From the NCBI GenBank assembly GCA_000226015.1, contig JH154831.1, positions 134,632-157,744 of the forward strand: DNA of 23,113 nucleotides, in the 5' to 3' direction. Positions 1 through 11,800 of this stretch are shown here, one piece after another. Made by a program: the position numbers and the translations under genes. This stretch comes from Mnemiopsis leidyi (Eukaryota; Ctenophora; Tentaculata; Lobata; Bolinopsidae). How positions within the stretch are numbered: position 1 is the stretch's first letter; each line of letters opens with the position of its first letter. The notes under the pieces were generated by a model. That model was not told the DNA's origin. It was given only the letters and a program-made list of their open reading frames with translations, and made no database searches.

Positions 1-38
1 GACAGACATACACATACAGACAGACAGACAGACAGACN

Positions 39-82
<44 letters not shown>

Positions 83-84
83 GG

Positions 85-142
<58 letters not shown>

Positions 143-165
143 AACAGACAGACAAACACAGGCAC
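1..165. repeat. (GACA)n microsatellite
   Basis: Near-continuous GACA tetranucleotides with occasional GACAAACA and GGCA variants. One undetermined base (n) sits at position 38. The array touches the window edge, so its true length is unknown. Confidence 0.95.
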
Positions 166-620
166 AGACACACACAATGCGCCATGCAGTAAATGGCCCG
201 TGGCAAATTAATTGAGTTGAGTCACAACAACTAAGTGAATTAACATTTGAGATTTTTAAGAATGCTATTTCAAAGTAAAACAGGTTATCACGATTACATA
301 TTCAGAATTAAAAGTATAAAATTTCTGTAATATATCACTATCTTTCGTCTAACAATTGAAACTCAAAACAAAATTCAACAATAAAGCGAAGCAATTGTAC
401 GCCTTAAATCAGCCGTCGACTGCTTTTTAGACCAGTCACAGGATCACTAAAAACCCGAAACAAAAATAAACCAGTTAAAACACTTTTGCAGCAGCGCGGC
501 AAAATGGGTTTTCTAAATTTTCACAATCAAAATTTAAAAATTTCAATTCAAAAAACACAGCCACTCGAAGTCGGATAGTCGATTTTGAGGACAAAATCCA
601 CGAAAAAAAGATCCACTTTC

Positions 621-626
621 TTTAAT
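621..626 (-). terminator. Possible ATTAAA polyadenylation signal
   Basis: The reverse strand reads ATTAAA about 310 bases after the stop codon. It is the common variant of the poly(A) hexamer, but hexamers of this kind occur often by chance in AT-rich DNA. Confidence 0.3.
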
Positions 627-938
627 TAAGCTATGCAAACAAACAGCTTCGTAATTTAGTCATAAATCTCAACAATGCGTATTTACAGTATCTTGAAATC
701 AATCAGTGCCCGATCTTTTAGCTATGTACACCGAGGTTATACGATGAACTGAATAGGTTAAAATCGTGAAAACTACACGCCATTAAAACTGATATCGTCC
801 ATCAGTCGCAAGTTTAGAGTTTGTCGACCGCGTGAAACGGCCGTTTTTTGTGGCCCCCTAATTCTTTTTGATTGTGTTCCGGGTGATATCACTTCCCAGA
901 GCAGCTGAGACAAGCATGCAATCTATTCAGCTTAAACG

Positions 939-2870
939 CTAATCTTTCTTTGAGTCGCTGTCCGATGAACTTGAAGACGACGATGATGAACTTGAAGAAC
1001 TCGATGAGGAACTAGATGATGATGATTTTGATTTGGAGGAATGTGATCGTTTCTTTGTTTTCTTCTTCTTCTTCTTCTTCTTCTTTCCGAGGCTTATTCC
1101 ACCTCCGATGCCTCCTAGACTTATACCAAAACCGGCATCTCCACCAGCTCCGGCATCAACATCAGCACCGGCGCCAGCACCAGCACCCACATCGATTCCA
1201 GCGCCGCCGCCAATATCAGCGCCGCCGCCTATATCTAGTCCTCCACCGATTCCACCTCCTATATCAGCATCAGTTTTAACTTCTGGGGCCTTTAGAGCAA
1301 CATCAGTGTCAAGATCAGCTTCTCCACCGATGCCACCGCCAAGACCGAAACCACCACCGATTCCACCTCCGATATCAGCATCGGTTTTAACTTCTGGGGC
1401 TTTCACAGCAACATCCGTGTCGAGATCAACACCTCCACCAATGCCGCCGCCAAGACCAAAACCACCACCAATTCCACCTCCGAGATCAGCATCGGTTTTA
1501 ACTTCTGGGGCTTTCACAGCAACATCAGTGTCGAGATCAACACCTCCACCGATACCGCCGCCAAGACCAAAACCACCACCGATTCCACCTCCGATGTCAG
1601 CATCGGTTTTTACTTCAGGGGCTTTCACAGCAACATCAGTGTCAAGATCAGCTCCCCCGCCAAGATTTACATCGACATCTGGCACGCCAGCGCTAAGGCC
1701 AAATCCAAATCCTCCCTTTTTCTTCTTACCCTTTGAATCATCACTTGATGTCGAGGATGATTTTGATCCTTTTCGGCCACCACTGAGACCGCCTCCAATA
1801 CTTACTCCGGGAGCACTCACACCCGCACCTCCCTTACCGAAGATGTCGGCTTCGAGACTGGCACCGGTGTTAACATCGACTTCTGGAGCTGCGACGTTTG
1901 CATCAAGATCTCCACCAACATCAGCTTTACCGGAGACTTCTGGGGCAGATACATCAATTTCTGGACCTTTGACTTCAGCGCCTCCTCCGAGATTCAAGTC
2001 TACGTCGGGTCCACTGGCGGAGATGCCAAATCCAAAACCACCCTTCTTCTTCTTCTTCTTCTTAGAATCGTCACTCGAGGATGAAGATGAGGATGAAGAC
2101 GACTTTGATCCTTTTTTCTTTCCGTTTATCTTAATTCCACCACCGATTCCACCACCAATTCCACCACCAACTTTCAAGTCAGCATCGACGTCACCGCCGA
2201 TTGAACCACCCTTTTTGGCATCAGCATCTAATTTGGCGCCTAGGTCAGGAGAAGATTTCTGAACATTAAGATCAAGCCCACCAATTTTCTTAGATTTCTT
2301 GGGCTTATCAGCTTTGATCGAGACATCTCCTTTCACTTTACCTTTTTTGCCTTTTCTGGATGGAACGCAAAGCCCTCCACCACCTACTGAATCATCTGAG
2401 AAGTTAGCGTCAGCGTCACCTTGAACTGCAGCGCCGACTGTTATGTTTGTGTCTGCTTGGGGCCCTTTGGCTTTTCCTTTAAATTTGGGCATCTTTAACG
2501 AGAGTCCACCTTTTGCTTTAGGTGATTTGATTTCGGGTTCATCAACACCTCCTCCGAGTTTGACATCGACATCGACATCACCTTTGGGTGCTTCCACGGT
2601 GGGTCCTTTCACTTTAACATCGGGACCGCTGACGTCTCCATTGATACTGCCGTTGACACTTCCTTTGAGTTTTGCGTCAGCGTCTAGATCAAGATCTGGC
2701 GATTTTGCTTTAGATTTCATAGAAAATCCGAACTTGGGGAATTTGAAGGACGAACCCTTTGCTTTTGGCTTCTTGACTTTGAGATCAGCGTCGACCTTTG
2801 GTCCTTTTACGTCGATGTCTGCGTCGGGAGTCTTAATTTCTACATCAGCTTTTGGTGCATCAATGTCAGC
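939..2870 (-). CDS. Terminal coding exon with Gly-rich tandem repeats and poly-Ser/Asp tail (643 codons plus stop)
   Basis: Acceptor TTTCTTTGCTTCAG precedes G2870, phase 0; the stop TAG is at 939-941. It opens ADIDAPKADVEIKTPDADID like the two preceding exons, then SSFKFPKFGFSMKSKAKSPD, GDVSGPDVKVKGPTVEAPKG and SLKMPKFKGKAKGPQ, which is the AHNAK-like part. Next come KKKGSKSSSSSSSSSSDDSK blocks, four tandem 111-base (37-codon) units with DLDTDVAVKAPEVKTDAD and IGGGIGGGFGLGGG, a Gly/Ala stretch, and a C terminus of nine Lys, KKRSHSSKSKSS, about 21 Ser and DSDSKKD. Ser codons in the tail mix TCN and AGY. Confidence 0.9.
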   Translation of the reverse strand, partial: ADIDAPKADVEIKTPDADIDVKGPKVDADLKVKKPKAKGSSFKFPKFGFSMKSKAKSPDLDLDADAKLKGSVNGSINGDVSGPDVKVKGPTVEAPKGDVDVDVKLGGGVDEPEIKSPKAKGGLSLKMPKFKGKAKGPQADTNITVGAAVQGDADANFSDDSVGGGGLCVPSRKGKKGKVKGDVSIKADKPKKSKKIGGLDLNVQKSSPDLGAKLDADAKKGGSIGGDVDADLKVGGGIGGGIGGGIKINGKKKGSKSSSSSSSSSSDDSKKKKKKKGGFGFGISASGPDVDLNLGGGAEVKGPEIDVSAPEVSGKADVGGDLDANVAAPEVDVNTGASLEADIFGKGGAGVSAPGVSIGGGLSGGRKGSKSSSTSSDDSKGKKKKGGFGFGLSAGVPDVDVNLGGGADLDTDVAVKAPEVKTDADIGGGIGGGFGLGGGIGGGVDLDTDVAVKAPEVKTDADLGGGIGGGFGLGGGIGGGVDLDTDVAVKAPEVKTDADIGGGIGGGFGLGGGIGGEADLDTDVALKAPEVKTDADIGGGIGGGLDIGGGADIGGGAGIDVGAGAGAGADVDAGAGGDAGFGISLGGIGGGISLGKKKKKKKKKTKKRSHSSKSKSSSSSSSSSSSSSSSSSSSSSDSDSKKD

Positions 2871-5800
2871 CTGAAGCAAAGAAATATGTGAATTAAGGAA
2901 AAAATCACGGTTACACGAACTATTAAATCAAAACGCATAACATTTATGTTCGGTCATACAAACATTCATCGACGAAATTAAACAAACCCACATATAATCG
3001 TCAATATGTAAAACTTACCTTCACTTTCGGAGTCTTCACATCGATATCACCACCAATCTTAACATCGGTATCTAAGTCTGCTTTAGGTGCTTTTACATCG
3101 ATATCAGCTCCACCTCCCAGTTTCAAATCAACATCAACGTCTCCTTTTGGAGACTTTACTTTAGGTCCTTTGACCTTAATGTCGGGACCACTTCCACTTA
3201 AACTGCCGCTAACATCTCCATCTACTTTGGGTTTTTTGACCTTGCCTTTTCCACCAAACTTGAAGGACGGGAACTTAAGGTCTAGTTTTGGACCTCTGAC
3301 GTCGTAATCTGCGTCCACGTCAGCTTTAGGTGCATCTATATCGGCCTGAAAATTAGGGTTTAATTATTTACAGAACAGCTAGATCGAATCTCCGTATGGC
3401 TTGATTACATTTACACTCTATTAAATTTAAGAATTTTGTTGCATTAACAGAGAATTTTGTTGTTAAACAAAGAATTTTGTTGAACTTAAAGAACAGATCA
3501 AGCATGTTTTAAAAATATTTCATAAAAACAGTCTCACATTGACTTTAGGACCCTTAACATCGATATCACCACCAATCTTAACATCGGTATCTAAGTCTGC
3601 TTTAGGTGCTTTTACATCGATATCACCACCAATCTTAACATCGGTATCTAAGTCTGCTTTAGGTGCTTTTACATCGATATCAGCTCCACCTCCCAGTTTC
3701 AAATCAACATCAACGTCTCCTTTTGGAGCCTTTACTTTAGGTCCTTTGACCTTAATGTCTGGGCCACTTCCACTTAAACTGCCGCTAATATCTCCCTCTA
3801 CTTTGGGTGCCTTGAGATCTGCATCAAAACTTGGTCCCTTCATTTTTCCTCCAAACTTGAATTTGGGGAATTTGAAAGAGGATTTCTTTTTTGGTCCCTT
3901 TATGTCGACATTGGCATCCAAATCAACATCAGCTTTTGGTGCATCAATGTCAGCCTGAAACAATAAATTCCATAAATTGACTTCTTCATGAAAATAACAT
4001 ATTGAACTAACAGTCACACGAAGTATTAGGTCAAAATACATAACCCTGCAGTGGATAAGGAGGGTCATAAGAATTTTTGTCCGAACAATTCATTTAAATC
4101 TTCTGATCCACAGGTAAATAAACACCCTCACTTTAAACTAATAAACTGACCCCCTATAATTATCGTGTCCGTCTTAATGCAAGATCACATGTTGGAAAGA
4201 GCAAATTTGCAGCACAGTACAGGTTACTCCAAAGCTTTTAAAAGTTCATAAGTTAAAGTCAGGGAGGTATAAACTTTTTTCTGCTTTCTCATTAACGCAA
4301 TTTAACATCATAAAATTTCATGATCATGAAATTATAAGGTTTGAACGAAATATAGGAAGAAACTGTTTTGTAATCTATGCATTATGTACTGACCTCGACT
4401 TTAGGACCGCTGATATCACTGGAAACACCACCACCTGTGGAAAGTTTGATTTAGTTCAACCTGATGATTTCAAGTAAACACAAATTTCGTTTTGTCATCC
4501 CACATGATCATTTAAACGTTAGGTCAATCAAAAAGTGTATTAAACTTTAAACTTTAAGTATAAAATCGTGGAATCATTCCAAAATATATGCCACACGATC
4601 ACAAAGAGCATGCACTTGACTAAATTGTCTAATAAATGACTTTTGATAAACATTCAAAGGGATAGTAAAAGAACATCAACAAGGTTTATGCATTGCAATA
4701 CTTACCAATTTTGAGATTGTGATCTTTGGGACTTTTTACCTTCAAATCTGGATCAGCTTTCTTTCCTTGGAGTTTTAGATCAACATCAGCATCACCTTTA
4801 CTACCAAATCCGAACGAAAAGCCTTTTCTATTTTTCTTTTCGTCATCACTGGAACTGCTGGAGTCTCCTTTCTTTCCCCCAAATCCAAAGCCAAATCCTC
4901 CTTTGCCTTCGACCTTGGGTTTATCGATATCTACATCTCCTTTGACCTTAGGACCCTTAATCTTGACATCAGCATCAGGCTTATCAGCTTTGACTTTGAT
5001 CTTGGGGTCTTTAACGTCAATATCAGCATCTCCCTTCAGTTTAAGATCTACATCAGCATCACCTTTACCTCCAAAACCAAGTTTAAAGCTTCCCTTCTTC
5101 TTTTTCTTCTTTTTCTCATCGTCACTCGAACTGCTGGAGTCTCCTTTCTTTCCTCCAAATCCAAAGCCAAATCCTCCTTTGCCTTCGACTTTGGGTTTAT
5201 CGATGTCAATATCTCCTTTGACCTTAGGACCCTTAATCTTCACATCAGCATCAGGCTTATCTGCTTTGACTTTGATCTTGGGATCTTTAACGTCAATATC
5301 AGCATCTCCCTTCAGCTTAAGATCGACATCAGCGTCACCCTTACCACCGAGACCAAACGAAAAGCCTTTCTTCTTTTTCTTTTCGTCATCACTGGAACTG
5401 CTGGAGTCTCCCTTCTTTCCTCCAAATCCGAAACCAATCTTTGGCATATTTATGTCGAAACCTCCACTAACTTTCGGGTCTTTAACTGAGACATCGCCGC
5501 TAGTTTTTGGGGTATCGATATCAACATCTCCTTTGACCTTAGGACCTTTAATCTTGACATCAGCATCAGGCTTATCAGCTTTCACTTTGATCTTGGGGTC
5601 TTTAACATCAATATCAGCATCTCCCTTCAGCTTAAGATCTACATCAGCATCACCTTTACCTCCAAAACCAAGTTTAAAGCTTCCCTTCTTTTTCTTTTTC
5701 TTCTTTTTGTCATTGTCACTCGAACTGCTGGAGTCGCCTTTCTTTCCTCCAAATCCAAAGCCAAATCCTCCTTTGCCTTCGACATTGGGCTTATCGATGT

Positions 5801-8800
5801 CAATATCTCCTTTGACCTTAGGACCCTTAATCTTCACATCAGCATCAGGCTTATCTGCTTTGACTTTGATCTTGGGATCTTTAACATCAATATCAGCATC
5901 TCCCTTCAGCTTAAGATCGACATCAGCGTCACCCTTACCACCAAGACCAAACGAAAAGCCTTTCTTCTTTTTCTTTTCGTCATCACTGGAACTGCTGGAG
6001 TCTCCCTTCTTTCCTCCAAATCCGAAACCAATCTTTGGCATATTTATGTCGAAACCCCCACTAACTTTCGGGTCTTTTACTGAGATACCACCGCTAGTTT
6101 TTGGGGTATCAATATCAACATCAATATCAGCCACATTTACATCAGCAGTAGGAGATGGTAGAATACCTCCTGCTTTTCCACCTGTAAAAGTGGATGGTTC
6201 CGATAATTTAACTTTGTTTCCTAAAGTTTTTAAGTTAATGTTTCAAGAGTTTCACGCTATAGAGAGCGGTATTTCTTGTAATATGTCGCAAATTTCTTGA
6301 CATATGTGAGCTGCATTTTGCAGGTATTTTTGAAAAGGGGTAAACATTTCCCAATCAGAGGCTATAAAGCACTGTTTTCTAGCTTCTCATTGGTCAAAAT
6401 TTGTGGTCCGTCCCCAAAAATACATTTCTCTATTGGTCGTTCTAAGCTTCTTCGAACCGAATTTAAGATACATATCCACGAATACCGTTCTCTATACACG
6501 TTAGTTTCTACTCTCTTTATATAAGTTTTACGTCCCATATGCATTATCAAAAAGACAAAGAGTTTATGTTCGCCACCACAGTAGTTAATCTAGCAATTTT
6601 CAATTCCTTCAAAGACAGACAGCATCACTTTATTTGAACTTGATAAGATCCGTTCGCCAAATGCCACGATGCATTGAATAATACATATCATCTATAACCA
6701 TTTTCAGCAATCCCGTACATAATGCAAAATCTATAAAGTCGGCATGCAAAGCTACCGCTTACCGATATTAACATCTGGAACATCAGCCTTGACTTTGACT
6801 TCAGGCTCAGGAATATCAACATCAGCATCTGCTTTTACTTTAAGATCCACATCAGGGCCTTTACCGCCAAATCCGAATCCAAAGCCTCCCTTTTTCTTCT
6901 TCTTCTTATCATCATCAGATGATGACGAATCTCCCTTCTTCTTTCCCCCGAAACCAAAACCGAAGCCTCCTTTGGGTTTATCGACGTCAATGTCAATGTC
7001 ACCTCCTGAAAAGCGAAGATGTTAATGCATGAACAAGGAGGTGATACATTCAAATAAAATACTAAATGATAGGAGCTTCCTAAGATAAGTTCATAAATTG
7101 CTGCCCTTATCACCAAGCTGCCTCATTTCTAAAAATTGAACATGCCTCAAATTTGTTAAACGGCAGAAGTTGAGAAAATTGAAATCAATCGAGGGGATTT
7201 TCACGAGGTTCATTTATCAATACGAAGAAAGTTCAGTTCAGATAATGTTAAGTTAAAGACAGAAATAGTTTAGAGAGTTAGACTTTAGGTCACCAATTAA
7301 AAGATACTTTTGCAAAGATACTTTGCTGAGGAAAGCGACGACACAGTTTCGGAACAAAACTGTCGCCTATTAGCTTATTTAGTACCTGCGTTAAGTACCT
7401 GCTTTTTATTTCTAAGTTTCGTAGAATAAGTTTAAAGACTTTGACAACGACTATTTACTTTCGTTGGTCACTTATTTGGTACCTGCGTTAACATCCAAAT
7501 CAGCATCTGGAACATCAGCCTTGACTTTGACTTTAGGTTCAGGAACATCAACATCAGCATCGGCTTTGACTTTAAGATCCACATCAGGGCCTTTTCCGCC
7601 AAATCCGAATCCAAAGCCTCCCTTTTTCTTCTTCTTCTTATCATCATCAGATGATGACGAATCTCCCTTCTTCTTTCCCCCGAAACCAAAACCGAAGCCT
7701 CCCTTGGGTTTGTCGACGTCAATGTCAATGTCACCTCCTGAAAAGCGAAGATGTTAATGCATGAACAAGGAGGTGATACATTCTAATCAAATACTAAGCG
7801 ATAGGAGCTTCCTAAGATATGTTCATTCGTTCTGCCCTACGGTTATTATCAGAAATTGAGCATGCCTCAAATCCTTTAACACTTAAACGGCTGAAGTAAA
7901 AAAGAATGAACTCATATAAGATTCCCACTAGTTTCAAAAACTAAGGACCTCATACAACGGGGAATTAGTTCAGCTATTGCTAAGTAAAACAGAAGGTCAT
8001 AGCAAAGTCGTTCATTAAGGACGACGACTATTTTCTGTGGAAAGACGAAAACGGTCGCTTATTTGGTACCTGCTTTAACATCCAAATCAGCATCTGGAAC
8101 ATCAGCCTTGACTTTGACTTTAGGTTCAGGAACATCAACATCAGCATCGGCTTTGACTTTAAGATCCACATCAGGGCCTTTACCGCCAAATCCGAATCCA
8201 AAGCCTCCCTTTTTCTTCTTCTTCTTATCATCATCAGATGATGACGAATCTCCCTTCTTCTTTCCCCCGAAACCAAAACCGAAGCCTCCCTTGGGTTTGT
8301 CCACGTCAATGTCAATGTCACCTCCTGTAAAGCGAAGATGTTAATGCATGAACAAGGAGGTGATACATTCTAATCAAATACTAAGGGAAAGGAGCTTCCT
8401 AAGAAATGTTTATTCGTTCTGCCCTACGGTTATTATCAGAAATAGAGCATGCCTCAAATCCTTTTACACTTAAACTGTTTAAGTAAAAAAATAATGAACT
8501 CATATAAGAGTACAAGATTCCCACTAGTTTCAATAACTAAGGACCTCATACAACGGGGAATTAGCTCAGCTATTGTAAGAAGGTCATAGAAAAGTCGTTC
8601 ATTACTGTGGAAAGACAAAAACGGTCGCATATTTGGTACCTGCTTTAACATCCAAATCAGCGTCTGGAACATCGGCCTTGACTTTGACTTTAGGTTCAGG
8701 AACATCAACATCAGCATCTGCTTTGACTTTGAGATCTACATCAGGGACATCAATGTCACCTTTAGCTTTGCCACCAAACCCAAATCCAAAGCCTCCCTTC

Positions 8801-11800
8801 TTCTTCTTTTTCTTATCATCATCAGATGATGTCGAATCTCCCTTCTTCTTTCCCCCGAAACCAAAACCGAACCCTCCTTTCGGTTTATCGACATCAATGT
8901 CAATGTCACCTCCTGATAAAAGTGCAATATATAAATATTGTATTTAACGACAGGAACTGAATCGACCACGTGACGTAAATTCTCTTAAAAGCGTTCAAAT
9001 TCAATCTGAAATAATTCAATTTAACAAAAAACCGATTTTATTATTTAAATAAACTCTACCTGCATTAACACCAACATCGACATCGGGAGCATCAGCTTTC
9101 ACCTTGACATCCAAATCTGCGTCTGGAACGTCGGCCTTAACTTTAACTTCAGGCTCAGGAACATCAACATCAGCATCTGCTTTGACTTTAAGATCCACAT
9201 CAGGGGTATCAATACCCGCTTTACCTTTTCCTCCCAAACCAAATCTAAAGCTTGATTTCTTTTTCTTCTTTTTCTTCTTGCCATCATCACTTGAGCTGTG
9301 TCCTCCACCAAATCCGATTCCAAAGCCACCTTTGGTTTTGGGCTTTTTGACATCTATATCAACATCAGCTCCTCCTCCAATATCAACATCAGGAACATCA
9401 GCTTTAACCTTCACTTCTGGTTCGGGGACATCAACATCAGCGTCTGCTTTCACTTTGAGATCAACATCCGGGACATCAACATCGGCTTTACCTCCGAATC
9501 CAAATCCGAAGCCTCCCTTCTTTTTCTTCTTCTTATCGTCATCACTGGATGACGAAGAATCTCCTTTCTTTTTACCTCCAAAGCCAAATCCGAAGCCACC
9601 TTTTGCTTTAGGCTTTTTGACATCTAAATCAACATCAGCTCCTCCTCCGATATCAACATCGGGAACATCAGCTTTAACCTTCAATTCTGGTTCAGGAACA
9701 TCAACATTAGTGCTGCCTCCGATGTCAATTCCTCCACCGATACCGCCACCTATGTTTACATCAGGAACGTCGGTCTTTACTTTAACTTCTGGTTCAGGAA
9801 CATCAACATCAGCATCGGCTTTGACTTTAAGATCTACATCAGGGGTATCAATACCCGCTTTACCTTTTCCTCCCAGACCAAATCTAAAGCTTGATTTCTT
9901 TTTCTTCTTTTTCTTCTTGTCATCATCACTTGAGCTATGTCCTCCACCAAATCCGATTCCAAAGCCACCTTTGCCTTTGGGCTTTTTGACGTTTATATCA
10001 ACATCAGCTCCTCCTCCAATATCAACATCAGGAACATCAGCTTTAACCTTTACTTCAGGTTCGGGGACATCAACATCGGCATCTGCTTTTACCTTGAGGT
10101 CAACATCTGGGACATCGACGTCAGCTTTACCTCCTAAGCCAAATCCGAAGCCTCCCTTCTTTTTCTTCTTATCATCGTCACTGGACGAAGAATCTCCTTT
10201 CTTCTTACCTCCAAAGCCAAAACCAAAACCACCTTTGGCTTTAGGCTTCTTGACATCAAGATCAACATCAGCTCCTCCTCCAATATCAACATCAGGAACA
10301 TCAGCTTTAACCTTCACTTCTGGTTCGGGGACATCAACATCAGCGTCTGCTTTCACTTTGAGATCAACATCGGGAACATCAACATCAGCTTTACCGCCCA
10401 GTCCCAGCCCAAAGCCAAATCCTCCCTTCTTTTTCTTCTTTTTGCTGTCATCACTTGAACTAGAGCTGCTGCCGGATTTTTATTTCCTCCGAAGCCGAAG
10501 CCGAAACCACCTTTAGCTTTAGGCTTCTTGATATCGACATCAGCGTCAACAGAGCCTCCTGTAAAATGACTTTGTTAAAAGCTTACTTTGAAGCAAACGA
10601 CCCTTAACAGCACTTTTAAATATGGCATTGTGTTTGAGAATACTGTTAGCTCTATGACGAGAGATCAAGCTACGACAATTAACGTTAATATTCAATATGA
10701 GAATATGGCAACTGAGAATTCAAGTGAACCATCGAGTATACAAAATAACATTTCACAACTTAGTGGGATAGGATGAAATTTATATGAAAAGCAAAACAAA
10801 CGTTAATAAAAGTGCAAGACCTACCAATATCTACATCGGGCAAACCGGCATCGACCTTAACATCAGGCTCGGGGACGTGCAAGTCAGCATCGACCCCGGA
10901 ACCACCACCGAGACCTCCTCCGATATCAAGATCGGGCACATCAGCCTTAACCTTTACTTCTGGTTCGGGGACATCAACATCTGCCTTCACTTTTAGATCT
11001 GCATCCGGGACATCAATATCGGCTTTACCTCCAAAGCCAAATCCAAAGCCTCCCTTCTTTTTCTTTTTCTTATCGTCATCACTGGACGAAGAATCACCTT
11101 TCTTACCTCCGAAGCCTAACCCAAAACCACCTTTGGCTTTTGGCTTCTTGACATCTAGATCAACATCAGCTCCTCCTCCAATATCAACATCAGGAACATC
11201 AGCTTTAACCTTTACTTCAGGTTCGGGGACATCAACATCGGCATCTGCTTTTACCTTGAGGTCAACATCTGGAACATCAACATCAGCTTTACCGCCAAGA
11301 CCAAATCCCAATCCAAAGCCTCCTTTCTTCTTTTTCTTTTTGCTATCATCACTTGATGAGCTGCTGCTGGACTTCTTTTTCTTTTTACCTCCGAAACCGA
11401 AACCGAAGCCTCCGCCAATATCAACATCAGGAACGTCTGCTTTGACATTGACTTCTGGCTCTGGAACATCTACATCAGCGCTACCGCCAATATCGATGGC
11501 GCCACCGATTCCTCCACCGATTCCTCCACCGATGTCTCCTGCAATATCGACCTCGGGAACCTCTGCTTTGACCTTAACTTCTGGTTCTGGAACATCTACA
11601 TCAGCGCTGCCACCTATATCAATGCCACCTCCGATTCCGCCACCGATTCCTCCACCAATGCCTCCTCCGATGTCAACATCGGGAACCTCTGCTTTGACCT
11701 TTACTTCAGGCTCTGGAACATCTACATCAGCGCCGCCTCCAATATCAATACCACCTCCGATTCCACCACCGATATCAACGTCAGGAACTTCTGCCTTGAC

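Larger units (their letters stand above)
1..938. other. 3' flank and probable 3' UTR
   Basis: AT-rich sequence without a supportable coding frame lies downstream of the stop codon. The reverse strand holds a possible ATTAAA poly(A) signal at 621-626 (plus strand TTTAAT), about 310 bases past the stop. No canonical AATAAA is visible on the reverse strand here. The far end is the GACA microsatellite. Confidence 0.5.
6773..8912 (-). repeat. Tandem array of four exon-plus-intron duplications
   Basis: Exons ending at 7015, 7737, 8324 and 8912 share sequence, and the adjoining intron sequence is shared too. The first three have GCGAAGATGTTAATGCATGA just upstream of the exon, then AACAAGGAGGTGATACATTC. 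Introns 7738-8069 and 8325-8639 also share TTCGTTCTGCCCTACGGTTA and the GGTACC donor region. Unit spacing is 587 and 570 bases for the two newest copies. Near-identity in non-coding DNA points to recent unequal exchange. Confidence 0.9.

Noticed and set aside
1033-2262. Long plus-strand open frame, Pro-rich, over the terminal exon
   Set aside because: It is the antisense of GGN/GAT-rich coding repeats, which read as Pro/Ile/Ser without stops. It has no splice or start context of its own.
4726-6300. 524-codon plus-strand open frame
   Set aside because: Antisense shadow of the 594-base repeat exon. Its composition (Ser, Pro, Phe runs) follows from the Lys/Gly/Asp codons on the other strand.
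9060-10356. Internal Met at 10356 as an independent gene start
   Set aside because: It is a Met created by codon reading within a repeat after the frameshift. The same frame continues upstream to the indel, so the exon is one unit.
9104-10516. 470-codon plus-strand open frame
   Set aside because: Antisense shadow of the 639-base repeat exon. It also runs across the frameshift site, but its residues give no sign of a real protein.
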